Below, one piece after another: positions 1 to 6,251 of a stretch of 7,512 bases of DNA (its first letter is position 1; each line of letters starts with the position of its first letter). The stretch spans positions 1 through 7,512 of the forward strand of contig JAIRLQ010000379.1 of assembly GCA_031259345.1 (NCBI GenBank), in the 5' to 3' direction. This DNA comes from Treponema sp. Lineage in GTDB: Bacteria > Spirochaetota > Spirochaetia > Treponematales > Breznakiellaceae. Made by a program: the position numbers and the translations under genes. A model generated the notes under the pieces. That model searched no databases, was not told the DNA's origin, and worked only from the letters and a program-made list of their open reading frames with translations.

Positions 1-1429
1 CATATTCGTCCGGCCCGGCATCGGCAGGCGGCTCTGCCGCGGAGGGTTTTACGGAAACGGCCGGCGGCTGTACAGGCGGAGCCGCGGCGGACGGCTCACC
101 GGCCGGCACGGAAGGAGGCTCAGGCGGACCAGCAGGCGGCTCACCGGCCGGCGCGGAAAGGGGCTCTGGCGGAACAGCGGCGGACGGCTCACCGGCCGGC
201 GCGGAAGGAGGCTCAGACGGAAGAGCAGGCACCTCACCGGCCGGCGCCGGGGACGGGTTTTCTTTTTGCGGAAGCGCCGCCTCCGGAACATCGACTTCCG
301 GCCACCGCGGTTCGGCTATTACCCTGCCCCTGTCAACAGGCGGATTAAACCAGCCCAGAACCGAAGTATCCGGCGCTTCCCCAACAATTGCCTGGACATA
401 ATCATTAATAATATAATCGTTAATAAAATCCTGTTTATAAAACTTAAGGAAATAAGTCCCGGCGGCTTCCGCCCGGAAAATAAAGCTCTGGCCTTCCGGG
501 TCAAGGCGTCTGGAATCATAGGCAAGGCCCCTTCTAGCACCTGTTTCCCCAAGGTAAACCCAGCCGGTTCCCCTAAAAGGCACCTCAATAAGCTGCCCAA
601 CCGTAGCCCGGACAGTCCGGGAAAAAGTGATTCCGTTATCTCCGGGCGCGGGCGGATTTTCCGCCGGGGAAACAGGCGCCTCAGGGGCGGGGGCAATTTC
701 CCGCTGAGACGGCGATGAAGGGGGCTCGGGCGGCCGTATAAAAGCGGGCGGCGGGGGAGGCTCCGGCTTTGTTTCAGGCTCTTTTTCCACAGCCCCGGGA
801 GGCGGGGGCATATCTTCCCGGACAGGCGGAGAAGGTGGGGGCATATCTTCCCGGACAGGCGGAGAAGGCGGGGGCACATCTTCCCGAACAGGCGGAGAAG
901 GCGGGGGCGGAGCTTCCTCTGCCGGGGCTTCCGGCTTTGTCTCGGGCAATCGCTCTTCCTCATCCGTATATGCATCTTCCGGCGCCCGGGGCGGCGGCGT
1001 TGTTTCGGGAACATCATACAAAGGTACTGCAAGAGCTTCCTCTTCAGAAGCGCCGTCTGAACTATCGGCATCCGCTCCGGAATTATCAAGTTCCGGAGGC
1101 TCATCTATTACCGGCGCTTCCTGCGCTTCGTCTTTTTCCGCGGTTATTTTCGCGGGTTCTTCGCTTGCACCTGTTTTCCCGGCCGTTTCCGCGGTTTCTC
1201 CGCCTGCAGCTTCCTCTTCAAAAGGAAATTCAGGGCCAATATCCCCTTCCGTTTCGGCTAAAGTATCCGCTTTTGGCGGGGTTTTGCAGGAAAGAAATGA
1301 AAGCCCCAGGATCAATGCCAGGGCAAAGAGCATCCAGGGACAAGGGAATGTACCTCGATTTGTTGCGAAGGGTACATACCCCGTCCGCTTGCGGCGGGCT
1401 TGTTGATTTCTATCTACAGCTTTCCTCAC
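1..1429 (-). CDS. Proline-rich repeat lipoprotein, partial (C-terminus beyond left edge)
   Basis: One open minus-strand frame runs 476 codons from GTG at 1429 to the window edge without a stop. The GTG start is chosen because AGGGAG (1436-1441) lies 6 nt upstream. An internal ATG (residue 33) has no ribosome site and would lose the basic n-region. Visible parts, in order: basic N-terminus (1-31), hydrophobic segment (32-47), lipobox-like FLSC with Cys48, an acidic Ala/Glu/Pro region (about 50-175), three 11-residue PPPSPPVRED[MV] repeats (about 177-210), more Pro-rich sequence, a compact non-repetitive domain (about 266-353, containing GTGWVYLGE and an aromatic-rich end), then Pro/Ala repeats with core PAGEP (about 395-450). 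Inferred to be a cell-envelope lipoprotein, with the proline segments acting as extended spacers through the periplasm or to the surface. The -3 residue of the lipobox is Phe, which fits only the relaxed spirochaete form. The family is not recognised. It is probably cotranscribed with the membrane protein 13 nt upstream. Confidence 0.85.
   Translation of the reverse strand, partial: MRKAVDRNQQARRKRTGYVPFATNRGTFPCPWMLFALALILGLSFLSCKTPPKADTLAETEGDIGPEFPFEEEAAGGETAETAGKTGASEEPAKITAEKDEAQEAPVIDEPPELDNSGADADSSDGASEEEALAVPLYDVPETTPPPRAPEDAYTDEEERLPETKPEAPAEEAPPPPSPPVREDVPPPSPPVREDMPPPSPPVREDMPPPPGAVEKEPETKPEPPPPPAFIRPPEPPSSPSQREIAPAPEAPVSPAENPPAPGDNGITFSRTVRATVGQLIEVPFRGTGWVYLGETGARRGLAYDSRRLDPEGQSFIFRAEAAGTYFLKFYKQDFINDYIINDYVQAIVGEAPDTSVLGWFNPPVDRGRVIAEPRWPEVDVPEAALPQKENPSPAPAGEVPALPSEPPSAPAGEPSAAVPPEPLSAPAGEPPAGPPEPPSVPAGEPSAAAPPVQPPAVSVKPSAAEPPADAGPDEY
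91..247 (-). repeat. Degenerate 45/48-bp coding repeats (PAGEP)
   Basis: The plus-strand string CTCACCGGCCGG recurs at 95, 140, 188 and 233, a spacing of 45, 48 and 45 bases. On the coding (minus) strand each copy encodes a 15-16 residue unit with core PAGE[PV], followed by Pro/Ala-rich filler. The 3-base steps keep the frame, consistent with slippage or recombination under selection for an intact protein. Confidence 0.8.
801..908 (-). repeat. 33-bp tandem coding repeat, 3 copies plus a partial
   Basis: Three nearly identical 33-bp units occupy 801-833, 834-866 and 867-899, with the first nine bases of a fourth at 900-908. They differ at only a few positions. They encode the 11-residue unit PPPSPPVRED[M/V] in the lipoprotein. 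High identity between units suggests recent expansion, so copy number is likely to vary between strains. Confidence 0.9.
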
Positions 1430-1435
1430 AAAACA

Positions 1436-1441
1436 CTCCCT
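1436..1441 (-). promoter_or_regulatory. Ribosome binding site deciding the GTG start of the lipoprotein
   Basis: AGGGAG on the minus strand lies 6 nt upstream of GTG at 1429, in the 13-nt gap after the preceding gene's stop. It supports the GTG start over the in-frame ATG 32 codons later, which has no purine-rich site before it. Confidence 0.75.
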
Positions 1442-1442
1442 G

Positions 1443-1871
1443 TCACGGAACGCTTTCCATGAGTTTATCAATAACTCTGCTCATTTCTTCCCGCCAAAAA
1501 TCGCCGTCCTCGGAACCGGGATCTTTCCAAAAACGCCCGGCTTCCCCGGCTGTCCAGGGCGCTTCCGGATCCCGCTCAAAAAGCAAACCAGGTAAATAAT
1601 CAGGTTCTTCAGGCAGAAAAAAATCCTCCGCCGGAATTGCAATGACCGCCTCGGGCCGGGCCCTGTCCTGTCCGCGTTTCCCAGCATTAACGGTAAAAAG
1701 AATCAGCACAAGAACAATCAGAACGCCCAAAGCTCCCCCGGCGACAATAAGGAAAGGCCGCTTCTCCCCCCAGGGTATACGCACAAGAATCCGGTCTGCC
1801 AAAAAGCCCGTTTTGGAAGCAACAAAGGAAGCCAAATTCCTGACTTTATTAGTGACTTTCTTTAACAGCAT
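1443..1871 (-). CDS. Single-pass membrane protein, 142 aa, unknown function
   Basis: The protein begins with a basic, amphipathic-looking segment (about 1-38, many Lys/Arg), followed by one strong transmembrane stretch (about 40-62, rich in Val/Leu/Ile) and an acidic C-terminal part (about 65-142) with Pro, Trp, Glu and Asp. By the positive-inside rule the N-terminus should be cytoplasmic and the acidic tail periplasmic. No catalytic motif or known family is recognised. The gene is followed after 13 nt by the proline-rich lipoprotein on the same strand, so the two are probably one transcription unit and may act together at the envelope. The ATG at 1871 is the first start in frame. The only ribosome-site-like sequence before it is a weak GAG. 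A perfect extended -10 only 8 nt upstream implies little or no 5' leader. Confidence 0.82.
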   Translation of the reverse strand: MLLKKVTNKVRNLASFVASKTGFLADRILVRIPWGEKRPFLIVAGGALGVLIVLVLILFTVNAGKRGQDRARPEAVIAIPAEDFFLPEEPDYLPGLLFERDPEAPWTAGEAGRFWKDPGSEDGDFWREEMSRVIDKLMESVP

Positions 1872-1879
1872 CTCTTCTC

Positions 1880-1888
1880 ATTATAGCA
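1880..1888 (-). promoter_or_regulatory. Extended -10 promoter for the leftward gene pair
   Basis: On the minus strand TGCTATAAT matches the extended -10 consensus TGnTATAAT exactly. No good -35 is seen at 16-18 nt spacing, which is acceptable for an extended -10 promoter. The expected transcription start, about 7 nt downstream, falls near 1873, within a few bases of the ATG at 1871. Confidence 0.6.
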
Positions 1889-1940
1889 GGAAATTGTGAA
1901 CCATAACAGAGACATTTGCCAACCCTCAGCAATTTTACAT

Positions 1941-1984
1941 TTAAGGGAACCTCTAAAAACTTCAGTTTCCGGTGGTTCCCTTAA
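1941..1984. repeat. Palindromic element with 11-bp perfect arms flanked by TTAA
   Basis: TTAAGGGAACC (1941-1951) is the exact reverse complement of GGTTCCCTTAA (1974-1984). The 22-base loop holds a smaller inverted repeat, AAACT/AGTTT, separated by TC. The element sits between the two divergent promoters. There is no T-run after either arm, so it is not an ordinary intrinsic terminator. The TTAA at each outer edge could be a target duplication of a tiny insertion, as in a vestigial IS or MITE. It could also be an operator or an RNA hairpin if transcription starts further out. Its nature is inferred; the symmetry is seen directly. Confidence 0.75.
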
Positions 1985-2093
1985 TACTAAATCCGGAAAA
2001 GCGGCCTTAAATTTGCCTCTAAAATCCATATATAACGTTAAATAAAAATTGCCGGCTGTGTTCTGTCCTCTATTCCTGTTTTGCATTTTTTAG

Positions 2094-2099
2094 TATAAT
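2094..2099 (+). promoter_or_regulatory. TATAAT -10 box for the prfA operon
   Basis: A perfect TATAAT follows a T-rich stretch. The -35 region at 16-18 nt spacing shows no good match to TTGACA, and there is no TG extension. The expected start lies near 2106, which is the A of the ATG of the small ORF, so that mRNA would be leaderless. Assigned by position at the head of the plus-strand gene cluster and by consensus match. Confidence 0.5.
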
Positions 2100-2105
2100 G
2101 TATTT

Positions 2106-2285
2106 ATGCAGATTGAAATAAATATGCGGGGTAACGGTTCCTGTCCCATTTGCAGTTCCAACGGAAACTGCCGAATTCAAGATACGGTTTTCAAGTCCAT
2201 GGCAACTTTTTCAAATAAAGATGACCCCATGGAACTTGTGATATATTCGTGTCCTCAATTCAAGGAGAAAATCGGAAGTGAATGA
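2106..2285 (+). CDS. Small cysteine-containing protein, 59 aa, upstream of and overlapping prfA
   Basis: ATG at 2106 opens a 59-codon frame ending in TGA at 2283-2285. It has a CPIC pair (Cys13, Cys16), a third Cys at 22 and a fourth at 49, which together could bind a metal as a small zinc ribbon; this is inference. The remainder has the mixed polar/hydrophobic content of a real protein, and codon use resembles the genes downstream. The last 8 bases overlap the GTG start of prfA in another frame, an arrangement that favours translational coupling. The prfA ribosome site lies inside this frame. No Shine-Dalgarno is present before ATG 2106 or the in-frame ATG at 2124, but a TATAAT six bases before 2106 suggests a leaderless start. 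The family is not recognised. The alternative is that this is merely the 5' leader of prfA. Confidence 0.65.
   Translation: MQIEINMRGNGSCPICSSNGNCRIQDTVFKSMATFSNKDDPMELVIYSCPQFKEKIGSE
2262..2267 (+). promoter_or_regulatory. Ribosome binding site for the prfA GTG start
   Basis: AAGGAG lies 10 nt before GTG at 2278. The nearby ATG at 2282 is in another frame and cannot start prfA, so GTG is the start. The spacing is slightly long. Confidence 0.6.
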
Positions 2286-3348
2286 ACGTCTCGATTCCCT
2301 GCTTCTGCGTTTTGAGGAAGTATCCAGGTTGGTTCAAAACCCGGATATTGTAAAAGATCAAAAAAAGTACCGTGATATAATGAAGGAGTTTTCTTATTTA
2401 AGCGAAATCTCCAATTCAAATAATGATATCGAAGGCCTAAAAAACAAGGTTGAAGAAGCCAAAGCCCTTATACAGGACGAAAAAGATCCCGAAATGAAGG
2501 AACTCGCCAGGGAAGAATTAAAAGACCTTGAAACCCGTCTTAAAGATAACGAAGACAGGCTAAAATTTCTTCTCATTCCCCGGGACCCCCTGGACGAAAA
2601 AGACATTATTATGGAAATCCGGGCCGGAACCGGAGGCGAAGAAGCCGCTCTCTTTGCGTCGGATCTTTTCCGTATGTATTCCCGTTTTGCCGAAACCAAA
2701 AACTGGAAATTTGAAATCATGAACATTAACGAAACCGAGCTTGGGGGCATCAAAGAAATCGTTTTTTCAATTTCCGGCAAAAATGTCTACGAAAATCTGC
2801 GCTATGAATCCGGTGTCCACCGGGTACAGCGCGTTCCCGCTACCGAAGCGTCCGGGCGCATCCATACATCAGCGGTTACCGTTGCTGTGCTTCCGGAAGC
2901 GGACGAAACCGAAATTGACATAAAACCCGAAGAGCTTCGCATCGATGTAATGCGGGCCGGCGGGCCGGGCGGCCAGTGCGTCAACACCACAGATTCAGCG
3001 GTGCGCATCACCCATCTTCCTTCCGGGCTGGTTGTCCATTGTCAGGACGAGAAAAGCCAAATCAAAAACAAGGCAAAAGCCATGCGTGTACTTAGGGCGC
3101 GTATCTACGAAATGGAAGAAGCCAAGGCCGCTTCAGAAAGGGCCGAAGCCCGTAAAAGCCAGGTGGGCACGGGGGACAGATCCGAAAGAATCCGAACCTA
3201 TAATTTCCCCGACAACCGTATTACGGATCATCGCATTGGGCTTACTCTTTATAAACTCGACAGAATAATGGAAGGAGATGTGGAAGAAGTTTTTGAAGCA
3301 TTAAAACTTAATGCACGTGAAGAACTATTGCGGGCAACCGCGTCCTAG
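2278..3348 (+). CDS. prfA: Peptide chain release factor 1 (RF1)
   Basis: A cytoplasmic class-1 release factor that reads UAA and UAG in the ribosomal A site and triggers hydrolysis of peptidyl-tRNA. The 356 residues match the usual RF1 length. The helical N-terminal domain (about 1-100) is followed by the conserved RAGTGGEEAALFA segment (115-127), the PAT stop-codon recognition tripeptide (187-189; RF2 would have SPF) and the GGQ catalytic loop (231-233) followed by VNTTDSAVRITH. The C-terminal RIRTYNFPDNRITDHR segment (304-319) is also typical. The residue after GGQ is Cys234, where many RF1 proteins have His. GTG is the start, overlapping the small upstream ORF by 8 bases. prmC, whose product methylates the GGQ glutamine, starts 12 nt downstream, which is a common gene pairing. 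Confidence 0.98.
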   Translation: MNERLDSLLLRFEEVSRLVQNPDIVKDQKKYRDIMKEFSYLSEISNSNNDIEGLKNKVEEAKALIQDEKDPEMKELAREELKDLETRLKDNEDRLKFLLIPRDPLDEKDIIMEIRAGTGGEEAALFASDLFRMYSRFAETKNWKFEIMNINETELGGIKEIVFSISGKNVYENLRYESGVHRVQRVPATEASGRIHTSAVTVAVLPEADETEIDIKPEELRIDVMRAGGPGGQCVNTTDSAVRITHLPSGLVVHCQDEKSQIKNKAKAMRVLRARIYEMEEAKAASERAEARKSQVGTGDRSERIRTYNFPDNRITDHRIGLTLYKLDRIMEGDVEEVFEALKLNAREELLRATAS

Positions 3349-3360
3349 ATCTCCGCCCTG

Positions 3361-4239
3361 ATGACTATTCGGGAAATCCTTGCCGGAGGAAAATCTCATC
3401 TGGCCGCATCCCACATTGAATCGCCCGATCTTGACGCCGCCCTTTTATTGTCCCAAACCCTTCACTGTACCAGGGCGGATCTTGTCATTCACGGAGATGA
3501 CACAGTTACCCCGGAAAACTACAATTATTTTAACAACTTGCTCCTCCGCCGCATTTCCGGGGAATCTGTTGCATACATTCTGGGGCGCAAAGAATTTATG
3601 GGCCTCGACTTTACTGTCAATCCCGATGTTCTTGTTCCCCGCCCAGACACAGAACTGCTTGTTGAAACAATATTAAAAAAATATTCCGCCCGCGACAAAA
3701 ACCAAAAAAACTTTAAGGTATTGGATTTATGTACCGGCTCGGGGGCCATAGCAATCTCATTAAAACATGAACACCCCGAATGGGAAGTATGGGCTTCCGA
3801 CATTTCAAAAAAAGCGCTTACTATTGCAAAAATCAATGCGGAAAATCTCTTGGGAAGCCCCAAAAAAATAAATTTTATACATGCAGACCTTTTCTCTTTC
3901 AATGCACAATTCCCCTCCCCCCCTTCATTTTCTTTAATTGTTGCCAATCCGCCCTATGTATCCAGCGCCGAAATAGAAACCCTGGCCCCGGAAGTCAAAA
4001 AAGAGCCGCGCATTGCCCTTGACGGCGGACCTCAAGGCCTCGACATTATCCGCCGAATCTGCGCGGAAGCTTCCCGCTATCTGGAAGGATCCGGCAGTCT
4101 TTTTATTGAAGCAGATCCGCGGCAGATAAAAAAAATTGCCGGATATTTATTGTCCGGCGGTTTTGAAACCCCGGAAATATTCCCCGATTTAAGCGGAAAA
4201 GAACGGGTCATTGGCGGCAAAACAAGAAAGGCGCCTTAA
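3361..4239 (+). CDS. prmC: Release factor glutamine N5-methyltransferase
   Basis: PrmC (formerly HemK) uses S-adenosylmethionine to methylate the side-chain amide of the GGQ glutamine in RF1 and RF2, raising termination efficiency. It is cytoplasmic. At 292 residues it is near the family's usual 275-290. The N-terminal helical release-factor-binding domain (about 1-85) leads to FMGLDFTVNPDVLVPRPDTE (79-98), SAM motif I DLCTGSGAI (122-130), an acidic SAM-ribose position near Asp147, and the catalytic NPPY (196-199) that holds the glutamine amide. The tail has GxERVIGG-like residues. ATG at 3361 aligns with the usual N-terminus, but no Shine-Dalgarno lies in the 12-nt gap after prfA. The prfA stop is in the same frame, so translation probably depends on reinitiation after prfA. 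It is followed by the Rel gene after 2 nt. Confidence 0.97.
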   Translation: MTIREILAGGKSHLAASHIESPDLDAALLLSQTLHCTRADLVIHGDDTVTPENYNYFNNLLLRRISGESVAYILGRKEFMGLDFTVNPDVLVPRPDTELLVETILKKYSARDKNQKNFKVLDLCTGSGAIAISLKHEHPEWEVWASDISKKALTIAKINAENLLGSPKKINFIHADLFSFNAQFPSPPSFSLIVANPPYVSSAEIETLAPEVKKEPRIALDGGPQGLDIIRRICAEASRYLEGSGSLFIEADPRQIKKIAGYLLSGGFETPEIFPDLSGKERVIGGKTRKAP

Positions 4240-4241
4240 GC

Positions 4242-6251
4242 ATGAAAACAAGCAAAGAAAACAGCCAGGCCATTTTTCTAGAAAAAATCAATTTCTTTTC
4301 AAATAAGGATATTGAAAATATAAAAACAGCCATTTTCCTTACAGAAAAAACTTCAGGCGATAAATTACGCGCTCTTGGAATGGCGGACATTCTTTTAGAT
4401 CTTAATCTTGATGCCGAAACCATCACAGCCGCCATTATTCTGGACAGCCTCGAAAAAAACAAAATCACCCGGCCAGAAATTGAAAATGCCTTTGGAAAAA
4501 CCATTGCCTCTCTTGCATGCGGAACCGCAAACATTAGTTTTCTTCAGACAAAAAACAAAACCCAGCATGAAGCGGAAAATATCAGAAAAATGTTTTTTGC
4601 CATGATAGAGGATATCCGGGTTATTTTTATTAAACTGGCGGACAGGTTATACCTGCTCCGCACTGACTCCGCCCTTTCGCCGGAAGGGCGCAAACAATGC
4701 GCGCAGGAATGTCTTGATATATTTGCTCCCCTTGCAGACCGCCTTGGAATTTCCCGCATTAAAGAAGAGATTGAAGATCTTTCCCTTAAAGAAATAAATC
4801 ACGAAGCGTATCTTCAGATAAAAGAAATTATTTCTGAAAAGAAGGATGAGCGCCGCGTTTTTCTTGATTCCGTCAAAGAAAAAATTTTAAATGAATCAAA
4901 AATTGCGGGTATACATATCAAAATCAAAAGCAGGGCCAAACATTTTTATTCTATTTATCAAAAAATGCGAAAACGCAACAAGAACGCCGAAGAAATTTAC
5001 GACCTTTTTGGCGTTAGAATTATCTGCGAAAGCATAGAAAATTGTTATACCCTTTTGGGAATAGTTCATAAACTCTGGATGCCCCTGGAAGGACGCTTTA
5101 AAGATTATATTGCCAGGCCCAAATCAAACGGCTATCAAAGCCTTCATACTACAATCATCACACAAGACGGTCGTCAAATAGAGATACAAATCCGTACTCA
5201 CGAGATGAATCACATTGCCGAAAACGGCATCGCAAGCCACTGGCTGTATAAAAGAGGCGCTTCCCGGGATCTTGTAAAGCCTTTGGATATATCCTTCATT
5301 AACCGTCTTAGGGAATGGAAAGAAAAAGACAGTTTTCCGCTTTTATCTTCCCCGGATTTTCTTAACGAACTCAAAAAAGAAATACTTAAAGATTCAATTT
5401 TTGTTTTTACCCCCCAGGGAAAAGTCGTTGAGTTACCGGAAGGATCAACCCCTATAGATTTTGCCTATAATATACATTCCGCAATCGGGGATAAATGTTC
5501 CGCCGCTAAAGCCGATGGCGTTATCATCCCTTTAAGTTCCAAACTTAAAAACACACAGACAATAGAAATCATAACTTCCGCCTCAGCCCATCCTCATATC
5601 AATTGGCTGCGTGTTGTAAAAACATCAAAGGCCCGAAGCAAGATTCGTTCCTGGCTGGAAATAAGTGACGAAAGCTTGTCAAACGAAAAAACCACCCAGG
5701 CCAAGAAAAAGCCGCCAAGCGAAATTCCCGAAGCGCCGGCGGCAGCGCCCCTTGCGGAAAATGAACTTAAGCTTCAGGAAGTTATCCCCCCCCAAAGGGA
5801 ATATAACTCCATCTTTCATGTAAAGGTAGAAGATGAAAAAAATATGATGGTTCGTTTTGCCCGCTGTTGCAAGCCAATTACCGGCGATCAAATCATAGGA
5901 TATGTATCCCGGGGCCGGGGCATCATAATCCACCGGAAAGACTGCCGCAGCATTACGCATATACCCGACTTTGAAGAAAGAAAAATAGAAACCCAATGGG
6001 AAAATTCCGGCTCTCTTCTGGTAAAGCGTTTTAAAATAGAAGCGCGTTACATGGCAAATCTTTTTTCAGAAATCGAAGGGGCGGTAAGGAAAAATCACGG
6101 GCATCTTATTGAAGGAAGGCTCAACGAAAGCTCACCTTCGCGCTTATCCGGCTTTTTTACAGTTCAACTGGAAGATTCGGCATCCCTTAAAAATGTCATT
6201 AAAAATATTCGCGGCATTCCTGCCATTTTAAGTGTACAGAGCCTTAATTAA
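4242..6251 (+). CDS. RelA/SpoT-family (p)ppGpp synthetase with degenerate hydrolase domain
   Basis: A long Rel-type stringent-response enzyme of 669 residues, shorter than the usual 720-750. Domains in order: HD hydrolase-like (about 20-190), synthetase (about 225-340), TGS (about 385-447), a short helical piece (452-472), a Pro/Ala/Lys linker (about 480-520), the Cys/zinc-finger domain with ARCCKPITGD (540-549) and HRKDC (564-568), and ACT/RRM (about 594-669). Synthetase residues are intact: YDLFGVR (253-259), RFKDY (285-289), NGYQSLHTT (296-304) and EIQIRT with Glu314. RFKD is the RxKD signature of bifunctional Rel enzymes rather than the ExDD of RelA. In the HD domain the usual HD pair is Leu67-Asp68, the upstream metal His aligns with Arg43, and the RxSGEPY segment is missing. 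Asp134 of KLADRL remains. Predicted: makes (p)ppGpp from GTP/GDP and ATP on ribosomes but does not hydrolyse it. ATG 4242 has AAAGG 10 nt upstream. The symbol is left blank because relA, spoT and rel cannot be separated here. Confidence 0.95.
   Translation: MKTSKENSQAIFLEKINFFSNKDIENIKTAIFLTEKTSGDKLRALGMADILLDLNLDAETITAAIILDSLEKNKITRPEIENAFGKTIASLACGTANISFLQTKNKTQHEAENIRKMFFAMIEDIRVIFIKLADRLYLLRTDSALSPEGRKQCAQECLDIFAPLADRLGISRIKEEIEDLSLKEINHEAYLQIKEIISEKKDERRVFLDSVKEKILNESKIAGIHIKIKSRAKHFYSIYQKMRKRNKNAEEIYDLFGVRIICESIENCYTLLGIVHKLWMPLEGRFKDYIARPKSNGYQSLHTTIITQDGRQIEIQIRTHEMNHIAENGIASHWLYKRGASRDLVKPLDISFINRLREWKEKDSFPLLSSPDFLNELKKEILKDSIFVFTPQGKVVELPEGSTPIDFAYNIHSAIGDKCSAAKADGVIIPLSSKLKNTQTIEIITSASAHPHINWLRVVKTSKARSKIRSWLEISDESLSNEKTTQAKKKPPSEIPEAPAAAPLAENELKLQEVIPPQREYNSIFHVKVEDEKNMMVRFARCCKPITGDQIIGYVSRGRGIIIHRKDCRSITHIPDFEERKIETQWENSGSLLVKRFKIEARYMANLFSEIEGAVRKNHGHLIEGRLNESSPSRLSGFFTVQLEDSASLKNVIKNIRGIPAILSVQSLN

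Noticed and set aside
801..908. Tandem repeats as a possible CRISPR array
   Set aside because: The 33-bp units abut without spacers and are in frame with a coding sequence; this is a protein repeat.
319..1104. A long minus-strand open frame (261 codons, Arg/Leu-rich) in a different frame from the lipoprotein
   Set aside because: It is a shadow of the GC-rich Pro/Ala coding frame. Its protein is Arg/Leu/Pro-biased low-complexity sequence, while the overlapping frame has a ribosome site, a signal peptide and a lipobox.
769..1599. A plus-strand open frame of 276 codons with repeats
   Set aside because: Antisense to both minus-strand genes. The repeats are the complement of the PPPSPPVRED array, there is no convincing start signal, and it crosses the junction of two supported genes.
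1941..1984. The palindrome as an intrinsic terminator
   Set aside because: No T-run follows either arm, and it lies between divergent promoters, not at a gene end.
1862..2086. A 74-codon minus-strand frame covering most of the divergent intergenic region
   Set aside because: It overlaps the start and promoter of the 142-aa gene and reads through the palindromic element; no ribosome site or recognisable protein. The coding look may come only from the repeat.
3525..3947. A 140-codon minus-strand frame inside prmC
   Set aside because: Antisense shadow of a gene with complete PrmC motifs; no independent support.
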